Origin: Opitutaceae bacterium
GTDB lineage: Bacteria > Verrucomicrobiota > Verrucomicrobiia > Opitutales > Opitutaceae
Length of the DNA stretch: 64,000 nt
Direction of reading: 5' to 3'
Assembly (NCBI GenBank): GCA_024233285.1
Contig: JACKPU010000006.1
Span: forward strand, 62,001-126,000
Shown here: positions 9,601-18,436 of the stretch, piece by piece
Position numbering within the stretch: position 1 is the first letter of the stretch
How the letters are laid out: the number at the start of each line of letters is the position of its first letter
Position numbers and translations under genes: made by a program
The notes under the pieces: model-generated
Databases searched by the model: none
The model's input: only the letters and a program-made list of their open reading frames with translations
Told to the model about the DNA's origin: nothing

Positions 9601-10474
9601 CGTTGCCGAGACCCCGGCCGCTTCAGGTGAAGCGTCCGAAGGGCAGTCCGCCGACTCTGCCGCTGCGGCCGCCGAACCCGCGCCGACCAAACGTCGCCGC
9701 AAGAAGAAGGAGCCCCGCGGCGAGCCGACCGAACAGGATCTCGCGGCCTTGGAGCAGACGGATTGGACGGCGATCAAATCCGAAGTCGATGCCCTGCGCC
9801 AGCGCCTGAATGGCATGGGCGCGGTCAACCTGGTGGCCATCGAGGAATACGCGGAGCTCAAACAGCGTCACGACTTCCTCAAGGCGCAGATCGACGATCT
9901 GACCAACGCGAAAACCGATTTGCTCAAGGCGATCGACGAGATCAACCAGACCTCGCAGCAGCAGTTTGAAGTCACCTTCGAGCAAATCAAAAAGAACTTC
10001 GAATACACCTTCCAGACCCTGTTTGGCGGTGGGCGCGCCGCGCTCGAACTGATTGCCGCCGAGGACATCCTCGAAAGTGGTATCGAAATCGTTGCGCAAC
10101 CGCCGGGCACGAAGCTGAAGAGCATCACCCTGCTTTCCGGCGGCCAGAAAACGCTGACGGCCGTGGCGCTGCTCTTCGCGCTCTACATGGTGAAGCCGTC
10201 GCCGTTCTGTTTGCTCGATGAATTGGACGCACCGCTCGATGAGTCGAACATCGGCCGTTTCACCAATCTGCTCGGCAAGTTCGTGGACAACTCGCAGTTC
10301 ATCATCATCACGCACAACAAGCGCACGGTTTCCGCCGCGCAGGCGATTTACGGCGTGACAATGGAGGAACGCGGCGTCTCAAAGACGGTTTCCATGCGCT
10401 TCAATCACGAACACGGTGAAGCCGAGGCGCATCCCCAAAACATCGCCGAGGCAGTAGCCGGCGCCAAAGCCTAA
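6629..10474 (+). CDS. smc: Chromosome segregation protein SMC
   Basis: The condensin-type ATPase that folds and segregates chromosomes. At 1281 residues it is roughly 90-100 longer than usual bacterial SMC. The N-terminal head has Walker A GPNGCGKS at residues 31-38. Long coiled coils flank a hinge at about 505-670 (GFGEGAKAILQG through the GSVVLHVGDA region). The C-terminal head has the ABC signature LSGGQKT near 1168 and Walker B FCLLDELDAPLDE near 1193. Between the coiled coil and the C-head, about residues 979-1037, lies a low-complexity linker: an acidic Ala/Glu/Ser-rich part followed by a basic KRRRKKK cluster. This explains the extra length and is not typical. A TPR protein gene begins 4 bp after the stop, so they probably form an operon. 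scpA and scpB are not in the window. Confidence 0.95.
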   Translation: MYLKALKLHGFKSFADPTTLKFEPGVTAVVGPNGCGKSNIADGIRWVLGEQSAKALRGGKMQDVIFEGADTRKPAQLCEVSLLLTDCEKQLGSEFHEIEIMRRVHRDGQSEYFFNGQACRLKDIHKLFMDTGVGRTSYSIMAQGQIDQILSSKPEERRAVFEEAAGITKYKSQRREAMNKLALTEQNLARVADVVAEVSRQIGSLRRQASKALRYKRLNHRLRHLALAWSGHQHAQISATLGELDAKVQSLRTEADTRRHDLETQQSALEEKKAQRGRLNQRVQDAQQAVYDLRSQKEAAENQANLAQIKRNGLEDRLESSRNNLGELEMQLREVSEKADSGAQDKEEQLTLLGTSDDVYQQRNRELAIAEGELSKLEQELQQAKFQLLQLDSTVARLRTDCSGYEVDQKTSVHKHDALAQELEQVRQQSTSAAQLASELEVRVEEALAEKSRAHNEVVSAQQTIATLTGEFREAQRKQQEIDRALAQRTARLRLLQQLQEKWEGFGEGAKAILQGRLDNALAGAKALPITQGLEIKPDCARAVEAILGAAAEAISVSDMATAQRILTQLEAEEIGSVVLHVGDAISGNAQNAELPAFLQPATTALVNADPTHPAVSVLGSCYLTDDLPAFLEYWKANPHFSFLAVAARKGDLVDRRGLVYGGYRNSKKAANSIVQREIDLRETARALAEEQKAHDEQRLVIDGINGRLTEAEQSLEAKRAEVLTVTQNVAAVQAEQRNAQRTLDEITQRIERMEREVASLEVARNEAHERWEKAQTGLREAETSTAAQREKIQQLETRLGEIRTDRDVKRESLAQARLELAEHRQKVEVLDRGLDEMQRRRQQLSELLVQRQQEIEVWSEQIAELENESAAQRSRAAEMVESLTVAQQQVEAVRVELVELERGISAVEGTQHSLRQQTESAHNELSRHEVKLAENRQRVEFLIEEVRREFSTEISTIDWKMQLWRSEDEPEGLQPLDLDEDEDGTAASEPVAETPAASGEASEGQSADSAAAAAEPAPTKRRRKKKEPRGEPTEQDLAALEQTDWTAIKSEVDALRQRLNGMGAVNLVAIEEYAELKQRHDFLKAQIDDLTNAKTDLLKAIDEINQTSQQQFEVTFEQIKKNFEYTFQTLFGGGRAALELIAAEDILESGIEIVAQPPGTKLKSITLLSGGQKTLTAVALLFALYMVKPSPFCLLDELDAPLDESNIGRFTNLLGKFVDNSQFIIITHNKRTVSAAQAIYGVTMEERGVSKTVSMRFNHEHGEAEAHPQNIAEAVAGAKA

Positions 10475-10478
10475 TCTC

Positions 10479-12422
10479 ATGAGCCTGCGCGCGACTCGTA
10501 TCAAATTCATCTGGGGAGCGTCGAAAGTCATCACGGCCCGCTGGCGCTTCGGCTTGTGGGGATTTTACGAGCGCAAGGAAGGCCACGTCGATTCCGGCCT
10601 CGCGATCAGTGTGCGCGGTATCCTTGTGCTGTGCCTGTTATTGACCGTGACGGCCTATGTGGGTGGAGCGACGGCGATCTATCTGTGGCTGGACCGCCGC
10701 GAGCATAACTACGTGACCTATACGGACGTGTTGTTGCTGCCGTTGCGGACAGAGGAAGTGCGGGAAAAGCGCGGCCAAGCCTATCTCGACGCCGGCATTG
10801 AGGCGATGAAGCAGCAGCGCTGGTCGGAGGGTGAGATGAAGCTTCGCCTCGGCTTGGCGCGCTATCCGCAGGCGCTCAAGGCCCGGCTCGCGCTGGCCGA
10901 ATTCTATTTCTACATCCAGCAGAACGAGCGCGCGCTCAAGGTGCTCGCGGAGGGCATGGAGGCGACGACGAGCTATCCCGGCCGCCGTTACCTGACGAAC
11001 TACCTCACCATTGCCGGACAAGGGCAGGATCACGGCGCGATCCTGGATGCGTGCGCGCGTTACCTTGATGATCCGGCGATCGAGTTGTCCGACAAGGAAC
11101 GCGAGTGGTTGCTGCAACAGAAGCTCTCGGCGTTCATCGCGGACGGGCAGGCGACGGAGGCGCTCACCATTCTCGATACCAGTCCGGACAGCGTCGTGTT
11201 CAACGAACAGCGCGTGCTCGTGTTGATCGAATTGGGGCGAATCAAGGAAGCCGCGGACTATCTGACGCAATGGCGTCAGGAAGCCGGCGGCACGGCGCAG
11301 ATCATCCGTTTGCAAGTGCGGGTGGAACGCGAACTGGGTCACGTCGCGCCGATGAACGAATACCTTGCGGAATTGCGCCGGCTCAATCCGACGGATCCGC
11401 GCAACCAGGCCTACGCGGTGGTGCAGCAAAAACTGGCGGGGGCGGATGCGCAGGCCAAGGCCTCGCTGGAGGATTATTTTTTCCGTTTCGGCGGATTTGC
11501 GACCAACACGCTTTTGATTGCGCAGCCGCTGGCGGAAATCGGCGCGGTGGACATGGTGCAAGTGTGCGTCGATCGCGCGACCGAACAGGGTTACGATTTG
11601 CGGCCTTATTTGCTGTTGCTGGCGCAGGCCCAACTCAAGAACGGCGAGTGGAAGGATGCGCGGGCGACCAGCCAGCGACTGTCCGCGATGAGCACGAAAG
11701 GTCGTTCCGCGCGTGAACTCGACGCGGCGGAGCTGACCGGTATCCTCGCCGACATCGCGGCCGAGCCGATCGAGGCCCCGCAGGTCGCACTGCTGAAGTA
11801 TATCGAAAGCCGGCGCCTCGTGTTTCAGACCTACCGGCTGATCACGGACACACTGGTGCGGGCGCAGCGGTATGAGGCGGCGCTGGAGGTGATCGCGCGA
11901 GCCGAGCGACTTTACCCGAAGAACCGCGCGTTGGACGATTTCAAGGCCAAGGCGTCGGCTGTGCTCGCCGAGCGCCAGGCGCAGCAGGTCAAACCCGAGG
12001 TCAACCTCGCGGTGCCCGTGTTCGTCGAGGAGACGTTCTTCAACCGCGTGGACGAGGCGATTGCGGCGAAGCAGTGGACGGAGGCGGCCACGATGATTCG
12101 CGACGTGCAGCAAGCGCGACCCACCTGGCTCAAGTCACGCGAAGCCGATGTGCTGGGCCGGCAGATGCGCGTCGCGCGCGGCTCCCAATCGTTGCTCGAG
12201 ATGTCCCTGGCCGCCCGCATGATGCTGGATGGCACGCTGGCCCGTTCCCAACTGGTGGTGGATTACGCGTCCGAACTCCGCAATCAGGGCGACACCGAGC
12301 CCGCGGTTTTGCTGCTGCGTGAAGTGCTGCGCAAGATGCCGACGCATGCGCTGGCGCGACGTTTGCTCGACGAATGGACCGCCCCGCCGGTGAAGGCGGA
12401 CGACGGGGAATCGACGGAGTGA
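10479..12422 (+). CDS. Membrane-anchored TPR-like repeat protein
   Basis: A 647-residue protein with a basic N-terminus, one hydrophobic helix at about residues 46-70 (ISVRGILVLCLLLTVTAYV) and a long helical C-terminal part outside the membrane. That part is rich in TPR-like pairs: ALKARLALAEFYFYIQQNERALKVL, YEAALEVIARAERLYP and DTEPAVLLLREVLRKMPTHALARR. TPR arrays bind other proteins; no enzymatic motif is seen. The start lies 4 bp after the smc stop, so co-transcription is likely and a link with chromosome handling or the cell envelope is possible but unproven. It converges with the sulfatase gene 4 bp downstream. I do not recognise a named family. Confidence 0.75.
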   Translation: MSLRATRIKFIWGASKVITARWRFGLWGFYERKEGHVDSGLAISVRGILVLCLLLTVTAYVGGATAIYLWLDRREHNYVTYTDVLLLPLRTEEVREKRGQAYLDAGIEAMKQQRWSEGEMKLRLGLARYPQALKARLALAEFYFYIQQNERALKVLAEGMEATTSYPGRRYLTNYLTIAGQGQDHGAILDACARYLDDPAIELSDKEREWLLQQKLSAFIADGQATEALTILDTSPDSVVFNEQRVLVLIELGRIKEAADYLTQWRQEAGGTAQIIRLQVRVERELGHVAPMNEYLAELRRLNPTDPRNQAYAVVQQKLAGADAQAKASLEDYFFRFGGFATNTLLIAQPLAEIGAVDMVQVCVDRATEQGYDLRPYLLLLAQAQLKNGEWKDARATSQRLSAMSTKGRSARELDAAELTGILADIAAEPIEAPQVALLKYIESRRLVFQTYRLITDTLVRAQRYEAALEVIARAERLYPKNRALDDFKAKASAVLAERQAQQVKPEVNLAVPVFVEETFFNRVDEAIAAKQWTEAATMIRDVQQARPTWLKSREADVLGRQMRVARGSQSLLEMSLAARMMLDGTLARSQLVVDYASELRNQGDTEPAVLLLREVLRKMPTHALARRLLDEWTAPPVKADDGESTE

Positions 12423-12426
12423 TGAC

Positions 12427-13890
12427 TCAAATGTCGGCGTTTTCGCGCCAACACCGGAATCGTTTGACGTAGGCCCACTTGAAGTCGGGCACATCCTGAT
12501 AGCGGCCGTCGCGATAGTCCTGCTGCTCGGCGATGAAAGCCTCACGATTGGCGGCATCGGCGAAGGGATCACGAGTGGCGCGTTGAAAGTTCTGCAACCG
12601 CGCGACGAGCTGGTCGCGGATGGCGGCGTGCCGGGGGTCACCGGCAAGATCGTGCCATTCGTCGGGATCGTTCTCGAGGTCGTAGAGTTCGTATACGGGC
12701 GGATTTTCCCACCGGGCATACGCGGCGGCGACGGCCGGAGGCAGCGCGGCGTATTCATCGGTCTGCAACGCCGTGATAACGCGAAAGGGCCGCTCCGTGC
12801 CGTTGTGCAGATAGCTGCCGGCAATGGGATTTGGTCCGGTTTGCGGCGGTGTCCAGATGAGTTTCCACCGACCGCATCGGACTGATTCGCTGATGAAGCA
12901 GTTGTAAGGAAACGAGCCGGTGGTGACGGCAAACTGTTCCTGCGGCCAATCCGGCGCAGGCGCCGCGGCCAGCAGTGGCTGCAAAGACCGGCCGAGGAAT
13001 TCGTCGTCCAGCGGCAGGCCGGCGGCGGTCAACACGGTTGGCGCGAGATCAACGTTCGCCACGAGCTCATCACGGACGGTGCCGACGGTGACGCCGGGGC
13101 CGCGCATGATGAAGGGAACGTGCAGAGCAGCTTGATACACCGTGCCCTTGCCGCGGGCAAACTGCGGACCATGATCGCAGATGAAGCAAACCAACGTGTT
13201 GTCCGCGAGGCCGGCGGCATCAAGTGCGTCCAGCAATGCGCCGGTCCATTCGTCCACGCGCGCGATGCAATTGTAGTAGTCGGCGGTGATTTCGCGCAGC
13301 CGCGGTGAATCCACTCCCACCCATGAGGGCAGACGCACGTCATCCGGATTGTGCAAACGAGCCGGACGGCCGTCGGCCTGTCGCACAAACGGCAGATGCG
13401 CATCGGGGAAATTGACGGTGAGGAACCACGGCTGCCCGTCACTCTCGCGCCAGAATTGCCGGGCGGAGTTGACGTAAGTTTCCATCGGCACCTCGCGCTT
13501 GAAATTCGCCTCATGCATGAGACTGGTGAAGTCGAAGGGGAACGCGGACTCGGGATTGACGTGAAGTTTGCCGATGATGCCGGTGCGATAGCCGGCGGTT
13601 TGGAGGCGGGTGACCAGATTGGGCGTGTCGGGGCGGTAGTATTCGAAGTTGTGCGTGGCGAGGCCGAGGTGGCCGTTTTGCTGCGGGTAAAGCCCGGTCA
13701 GGCAGCACGCGCGCGAAGGCGAGCAAATGGAGTAGGGCACGCTGGCGTTGGTGAAGCACACGCCGGCGCGGGCCAAGGCATCGATCCGCGGGGTGCGGGC
13801 AACCGGGTCGCCGTAACAGCCGAGCTGCGGCCCGAGATCCTCAGGCACGATGAACAGGATGTTGGGCCGCGGGGTGGTTGAATCCGTCAT
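12427..13890 (-). CDS. Type I (formylglycine) sulfatase
   Basis: A 487-residue alkaline-phosphatase-fold sulfatase. The start at 13890 (MTDSTTPRPNILFIVPEDLG) was chosen because it opens directly on the first conserved strand; a TTG/ATG start about 31 codons upstream adds only a non-conserved, Trp-rich stretch. The activation motif CSPSR is at residues 56-60, so Cys56 should be converted to formylglycine. Metal and substrate motifs include PEDLG (a variant of DDxG), GIIGKLHV and CDHGPQF. The enzyme would cleave sulfate esters, possibly of algal or host polysaccharides. Unlike most sulfatases of this type it shows no clear signal peptide, so it may act in the cytoplasm or on imported oligosaccharides. 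No formylglycine-generating enzyme or anaerobic maturase gene lies nearby. Confidence 0.88.
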   Translation of the reverse strand: MTDSTTPRPNILFIVPEDLGPQLGCYGDPVARTPRIDALARAGVCFTNASVPYSICSPSRACCLTGLYPQQNGHLGLATHNFEYYRPDTPNLVTRLQTAGYRTGIIGKLHVNPESAFPFDFTSLMHEANFKREVPMETYVNSARQFWRESDGQPWFLTVNFPDAHLPFVRQADGRPARLHNPDDVRLPSWVGVDSPRLREITADYYNCIARVDEWTGALLDALDAAGLADNTLVCFICDHGPQFARGKGTVYQAALHVPFIMRGPGVTVGTVRDELVANVDLAPTVLTAAGLPLDDEFLGRSLQPLLAAAPAPDWPQEQFAVTTGSFPYNCFISESVRCGRWKLIWTPPQTGPNPIAGSYLHNGTERPFRVITALQTDEYAALPPAVAAAYARWENPPVYELYDLENDPDEWHDLAGDPRHAAIRDQLVARLQNFQRATRDPFADAANREAFIAEQQDYRDGRYQDVPDFKWAYVKRFRCWRENADI

Positions 13891-13994
13891 CACGGGTTTA
13901 CCATGCGGTTCGGTGGGGAATTGATTCGAGTAAAAAATCCACCACCGGTGCCCGCGATTGACGAAGCCGCGCGGGCCCGGCATCAAGACTGCCC

Positions 13995-15554
13995 ATGTCC
14001 GCTTCCTCTGTTCCGACCGCGTCCAAACGCGGGGTGTTTCAGCGTTTCCTCGACAGTATTGAATGGGTAGGAAATGCGCTGCCCAATCCCGCCACCCTCT
14101 TCGCGGCGCTGGCCGGCCTGGTGGTGCTGTTGTCGGGCTTGTTCCACGCCATGGGTGTGTCGGTGATTAATCCGGCTACGAAGGAGACGGTTGATGTCGT
14201 CAGTTTGATGACCGTCGAGGGGCTGCATCGCATGCTGATGAATGCGGTGACGAACTTTTCCGGGTTTGCGCCGATTGGCACCGTGTTGGTCGCGATCCTT
14301 GGCATCGCGGTGGCGGAATCGTCCGGTCTGATCGGCGCCGTGCTGCGGGTGACGGTGAGCAAGGCGCCGCCGGCGGCGCTGACGGCGGTCATCGTTTTTG
14401 CCGGGATCATGACCAATGTCGGCAGCGACGTGGGCTACGTGCTGTTGATTCCGCTCGCGGGGGCGATTTTCGCAGCGGTTGGGCGGCATCCGCTCGCGGG
14501 TATTGCCGCAGCGTTTGCGGGCGTCTCCGGCGGCTTCAGCGCCAATCTGCTGCCCGGCACTGTGGACGTGCTGCTCGCGGGGATCACGCAGGAGTCGGCG
14601 CGCCTGCTGATGGCCGACTATGTCATCCTGCCCACGGCGAATTACTATTTCATGGTCGCGGCGACCTTTGTGGTCACGGCCGTCGGCACGTGGGTGACGG
14701 ATCGCTTGGTTGAGCCCCGCTTGGCTGGATCCGAGGGTAGCGAAACCCCGGCCACGGAAGTATCCCTTTTGACCGCGGCGGAAAAGCGCGGCCTGCGATT
14801 TGCCGGCGTGGCCGCGGCAATCGTGACGCTGATCGTGGTGTGGGGCGTGCTTCCGTTGGGCTCGGTGCCCGGCGCGGGTTTCTTGCTCGATCCGGCCAAT
14901 CCCGCATTCACGCGTTCGGTGTTTATGCGCGGCATTGTGGTCTTTATCTGTCTGACGGGCATCGTGCTCGGGGTGGCTTATGGCGTCGGTGCGGGCACCG
15001 TGAAAAACGACCACGACGTCATTGCGGGCATGTCCAAATCAATGGCGACGATGGGCTCGTATCTCGTGCTGATGTTTTTCTGCGCGCAGTTCGTGAACTA
15101 CTTTGCGTGGACCAATCTCGGCACGATCACGGCGGTGAAGGGCGCGGAGCTCTTGCAGGCATCCGGCCTCGGGCCGGCCCCGCTGACCGTGGCAGTGATC
15201 CTGTTCACGGCATTCATCAATCTGTTCATCGGCAGCGCGTCGGCCAAGTGGACGCTGCTCGGCCCCGTGCTGGTGCCGATGTTCATGCTCGTCGGTTATT
15301 CGCCGGAGTTCGTGCAGGCGGCCTATCGCGTGGGTGACAGCTGCACGAACATCATCACGCCGCTGATGGTTTACTTTCCGCTGGTGCTGACCTTCGCGCA
15401 AAAATACGCGCCCAAGACCGGCATCGGCACGCTGATCTCGCTCATGCTGCCGTATTCCATCGCCTTCATGATTGTCTGGTCACTGCTCCTGGTCGTCTGG
15501 ATCTTCACCGGCTGGCCGCTGGGTCCGGATGCGCCGATGTTTATCGAACTGTGA
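13995..15554 (+). CDS. abgT: AbgT-family transporter
   Basis: A 519-residue inner-membrane protein of the AbgT family, whose members import p-aminobenzoyl-glutamate or export sulfonamide-type antifolates by proton coupling. Recognisable features: the opening FLDSIEWVGNALPNPATLF, the helix-hairpin segment FAGIMTNVGSDVGYVLLIPL, GVSGGFSANLLPGTVDVLLAG, and near the C-terminus FINLFIGSASAKWTLLGPV and RVGDSCTNIITPL. Length matches the family (about 510-530). It is divergent from the sulfatase gene across 104 bp. The stop codon overlaps the foot of a 15-bp stem hairpin. Substrate direction is not decidable from sequence. Confidence 0.9.
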   Translation: MSASSVPTASKRGVFQRFLDSIEWVGNALPNPATLFAALAGLVVLLSGLFHAMGVSVINPATKETVDVVSLMTVEGLHRMLMNAVTNFSGFAPIGTVLVAILGIAVAESSGLIGAVLRVTVSKAPPAALTAVIVFAGIMTNVGSDVGYVLLIPLAGAIFAAVGRHPLAGIAAAFAGVSGGFSANLLPGTVDVLLAGITQESARLLMADYVILPTANYYFMVAATFVVTAVGTWVTDRLVEPRLAGSEGSETPATEVSLLTAAEKRGLRFAGVAAAIVTLIVVWGVLPLGSVPGAGFLLDPANPAFTRSVFMRGIVVFICLTGIVLGVAYGVGAGTVKNDHDVIAGMSKSMATMGSYLVLMFFCAQFVNYFAWTNLGTITAVKGAELLQASGLGPAPLTVAVILFTAFINLFIGSASAKWTLLGPVLVPMFMLVGYSPEFVQAAYRVGDSCTNIITPLMVYFPLVLTFAQKYAPKTGIGTLISLMLPYSIAFMIVWSLLLVVWIFTGWPLGPDAPMFIEL

Positions 15555-15590
15555 ATGAGCGGCTGGGCCAATGAAGCCCAACCGTTCATT
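15554..15590. terminator. Long hairpin between convergent genes
   Basis: AATGAGCGGCTGGGC (15554-15568) pairs with GCCCAACCGTTCATT (15576-15590) with 13 of 15 Watson-Crick pairs and two G-U pairs, loop of 7 nt. It sits at the end of abgT and 12 bp before the end of the ExbD-like gene on the other strand. No long T-tract follows, so it is a likely but imperfect bidirectional terminator, or a repeat. Confidence 0.5.
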
Positions 15591-15602
15591 GCATCTGACG
15601 AT

Positions 15603-15980
15603 TCACGGGTTTCTGCCTGCGGGGAGCGCGATCATGCTGACGCCGATGTTCTTGGCGGCGGTTTTGCGCAGTTGATCGAGCGAGGAGACAACATCGCCGT
15701 ATTTCACGCCATCACGAACATGGACGGCGAGGTAGGAGGCGCCTTGGGCGTTGAGCGTTTGGTTGATGTAGTCCACCAATCCGTCCGTGGGAATCGGCGT
15801 TTGGTCATGAGTGAAAAACGCGCCCTCCAGAACGAGAACGATAAATTCATTCTTGGGAATCTCGGATTTACCGGTGCCGGGACCGATGAACGAAATGCGA
15901 GCGTAGTCAGTCGGTTCGGCTACGAGCGAGCCGGCAGCAAAACCGACCGCGATAATCATCAGGAGCGTGAGTTTTTTCAT
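15603..15980 (-). CDS. Secreted ExbD/TolR-like periplasmic domain protein
   Basis: A 125-residue protein starting at MKKLTLLMIIAVGFAAGSLV, a signal peptide probably cut near VAEP. An upstream in-frame start would add 27 non-conserved residues and bury the signal sequence. The mature part resembles the periplasmic half of ExbD/TolR: IPTDGLVDYINQTLNAQG, then AVHVRDGVKYGDVVSSLDQL, then KNIGVSMIAL, matching the family pattern of an alpha-beta unit, a strand with D-x-x-V-x-Y-G-x-V, and a final strand. Classical ExbD proteins carry a transmembrane helix with an essential Asp; here that helix is replaced by a signal peptide and no Asp is present in it. It therefore cannot be a proton-channel subunit. 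No ExbB is nearby. Function unknown; a soluble binding module is likely. Confidence 0.6.
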   Translation of the reverse strand: MKKLTLLMIIAVGFAAGSLVAEPTDYARISFIGPGTGKSEIPKNEFIVLVLEGAFFTHDQTPIPTDGLVDYINQTLNAQGASYLAVHVRDGVKYGDVVSSLDQLRKTAAKNIGVSMIALPAGRNP

Positions 15981-16080
15981 AGGGGTAAAAACCTGACCGT
16001 TGGGGTGAATGCTCTGAGTTGCTGGACTGCTGCATAGAGTGTCACTTACGCCATTTTGCACAAGTGCGATATGACGAAAA

Positions 16081-16106
16081 GGCGGGATTGGGAGATCCGC
16101 CCTACA
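16081..16106. repeat. REP-like palindrome, single copy
   Basis: GGCGGGATTGGGAGATCCGC followed by CCTACA, lying between the end of the secretion ATPase gene and the ExbD-like gene. It matches the right half of the doublet at 46964-46989 (same GGCGGGAT start and GATC/CGCCCTACA end). Forms a short hairpin GGCGGATC-like stem. Confidence 0.6.
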
Positions 16107-16154
16107 GTCAATTCACTATCCCGATTTCTGGATAAACCCAGATTGGAGATTCCG

Positions 16155-18347
16155 TCACAGGATCAAGTCCGGGGGAACGTTGGCCAAGGCTTCTTCCATA
16201 GTGGAAAGGCCCATCTTGACCTTGAGCATGGAGTCTTGATGCAGGGTCTTCATGCCGTTTTTCATCGCGATGCGTTTGAGCGTGGCGACCTCGACTTCCT
16301 TGTTGATGCCTTCGGTCAACTCCTCGCTATTGGTCATGAGCTCGTGGATGCCCACGCGGCCTTTGTAGCCGGTGCCGTTGCACATCGGGCAGCCCTGCGG
16401 GTTGGCCTTGAAGATCTCGCCGGACCAGCCGATGGCGGCGTGCATGATTTCCTTTTCGCGACCTTCCGGGGTGTAGGGCTGTTTGCAGTTTTTGCAGACG
16501 CGACGGAGGAGGCGCTGGGCGCAAACACAGACGAGTGACGCGGAGATGTTGAACGGTTCGACGCCCATTTCGCCGATACGATTGACGGTCGAGGGCGCGT
16601 CGTTGGTGTGCAGGGTCGAGACGAGCAAGTGACCGGTGAGGGCGGCTTCGACGGCGATCTGCGCGGTTTCTTCGTCACGGATTTCACCGACGAGAATGAT
16701 GTCGGGGTCCATACGCAGATAACAGCGGAGGGCGGTGGCGAAGGTGAGGCCGATCTGGCGGTTCATCTGCATCTGATTGATGCCGGTGAGGGTGTATTCG
16801 ATCGGGTCCTCGGCGGTCTGGATGTTGACGTCGGGCGTGTTCACTTCGCCGAGGGCGGAGTAGAGCGTCATCGATTTGCCGGAGCCGGTCGGGCCGCAGT
16901 GCAAAATCATGCCGTAGGGTTGGCGGATGCACTCGCGGTATCTGGCCAAATTTTCCTCTGAGAAGCCGAGGGCGGGCAGGGGCAGGGTGGACTTGGACTT
17001 GTCGAGAATACGCATGACCACCTTTTCGCCGTCCTTCATCGGACCGGTGGCGACACGCAGGTCGATGTCCATGTTCTTCTTCGTGTATTTCTTGAAAACG
17101 ATACGTCCGTCCTGCGGCAGGCGGCGCTCCGCGATGTCGAGGTTGCACATGATCTTCAAGCGCGTGACGAGCGCGTTGGAGACCTGCTTGGGCAGACGCA
17201 GTTTTTCCTGGCAAAGCCCGTCGATGCGGTAGCGGACGATGAGCTCCTTTTCTTGTGGCTCGATGTGAATATCCGAGGCGCCGGAAACGTAGGCGTCCTC
17301 GATGATGCGGTTAGTCAGCTGGATGATGGGGGCGGAATCTTCGCTTTCGAGATCCTCGGCCTTTACGTCGCCGCCACCGCCGCCGGTATCGTCGTAAGCG
17401 GTGCTGATGATGTCGGCGACGGAGCCGATATCGACATCGTCCGGCGTGGCGGCCTGCGCCTTGGAATCCTTGAAGAACTGTTTGAGCAGCGAGTCGAAGA
17501 GGGTGGCCGAGACCACGCGCACTTCCTCGATGTGCATCTCGGTGGCTTGGGAGAACGCCTCGCGTTTGGCGTAGTCCAACGGATTGGTCATCAACACCGC
17601 GACGGAGTTGGGCGAGAGCTGGCGGTGCGGGAAAATGCCCTCGCGCCGCATGATCGCGTCACCGGTCACCTCGACGAGTTTGTCGTCGATTTCGATCTCG
17701 TCGATTTTGGTGACGAGCGGGAGGTCGGTCAGCTTGGAGATGAAGCGGGCGGTGTCATCGGCGCTGAGCTGAAACTTCGGGTCCACCATGCGCTGGATAA
17801 GGGTGGAGGAATATTCGGCGACCTCCTCCAGCAGCGCCTGATCCTTGTCGGTGAACAGTCCATCCGTGCCGGCGGCGGGCTCCTTGTTCAGAACCTGAAT
17901 GGCGCCGACGACGATGTTGGTCTTGAGCGGGACCGTGAGCATCGAGTTGACCTCGAAGCCAGTGGTCTTGGCCATCGACATGAGGCTGCCAGCATCGGGA
18001 CCGTTTTTCGTGAAAAATAGCGGTTCGCCGGTCTGGATGACTTTGCCCACGTTGCCGGTGCCGAGCGGAAGTTTCAGGGCGAGCAGCTTGTCGCGCGTTT
18101 CTTGAAACTGAGCTTCCCGGGCCTTGTCTTTGCCCCAGAGCGTGGGGGAGTAGTAGATGTGCTTGAAGGCGATGTCGTTGCCCTCGATGAGGTAGAAGGT
18201 CATCGACTGGGCTTGCAGCGCGTCCACCACCTTGGCGGCGGTGAGTTCGATGACGGAATCCAAATCTTCGCGGCTGGGAGCCGGTTTGGAAATGACCTTG
18301 ATCAGGAGGGAACGGCGAAGGGCGTTGGCAATCTGTGGTGTAGCCAT
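16155..18347 (-). CDS. GAF-domain-containing type II secretion/type IV pilus ATPase (GspE/PilB)
   Basis: A 730-residue hexameric-type secretion ATPase. Starting at [10 protein letters not shown], residues about 20-200 form a GAF domain ([18 protein letters not shown] ... [19 protein letters not shown]), followed by an MshEN-like N-domain and the T2SSE core. Core motifs: [27 protein letters not shown], Walker A GPTGSGKS near 484-491, the Asp box [18 protein letters not shown], Walker [16 protein letters not shown], the His box [12 protein letters not shown], and a four-Cys zinc site (CKNCKQ ... CPMCNGTG). It would power pilus or pseudopilus assembly at the inner membrane. The N-terminal GAF domain is unusual and suggests control by a small ligand such as a nucleotide. 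No other pilin, GspF or secretin gene is in the window. Confidence 0.88.
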   Translation of the reverse strand: MATPQIANALRRSLLIKVISKPAPSREDLDSVIELTAAKVVDALQAQSMTFYLIEGNDIAFKHIYYSPTLWGKDKAREAQFQETRDKLLALKLPLGTGNVGKVIQTGEPLFFTKNGPDAGSLMSMAKTTGFEVNSMLTVPLKTNIVVGAIQVLNKEPAAGTDGLFTDKDQALLEEVAEYSSTLIQRMVDPKFQLSADDTARFISKLTDLPLVTKIDEIEIDDKLVEVTGDAIMRREGIFPHRQLSPNSVAVLMTNPLDYAKREAFSQATEMHIEEVRVVSATLFDSLLKQFFKDSKAQAATPDDVDIGSVADIISTAYDDTGGGGGDVKAEDLESEDSAPIIQLTNRIIEDAYVSGASDIHIEPQEKELIVRYRIDGLCQEKLRLPKQVSNALVTRLKIMCNLDIAERRLPQDGRIVFKKYTKKNMDIDLRVATGPMKDGEKVVMRILDKSKSTLPLPALGFSEENLARYRECIRQPYGMILHCGPTGSGKSMTLYSALGEVNTPDVNIQTAEDPIEYTLTGINQMQMNRQIGLTFATALRCYLRMDPDIILVGEIRDEETAQIAVEAALTGHLLVSTLHTNDAPSTVNRIGEMGVEPFNISASLVCVCAQRLLRRVCKNCKQPYTPEGREKEIMHAAIGWSGEIFKANPQGCPMCNGTGYKGRVGIHELMTNSEELTEGINKEVEVATLKRIAMKNGMKTLHQDSMLKVKMGLSTMEEALANVPPDLIL

Positions 18348-18436
18348 GGGGGAGCGCGCGGAACGAATTCGGGTAACTCTGTGATTGTCAGTGGTTGCGG
18401 GGTGTCGCAATGACAAATGAACGCAAACGGTTCGCG

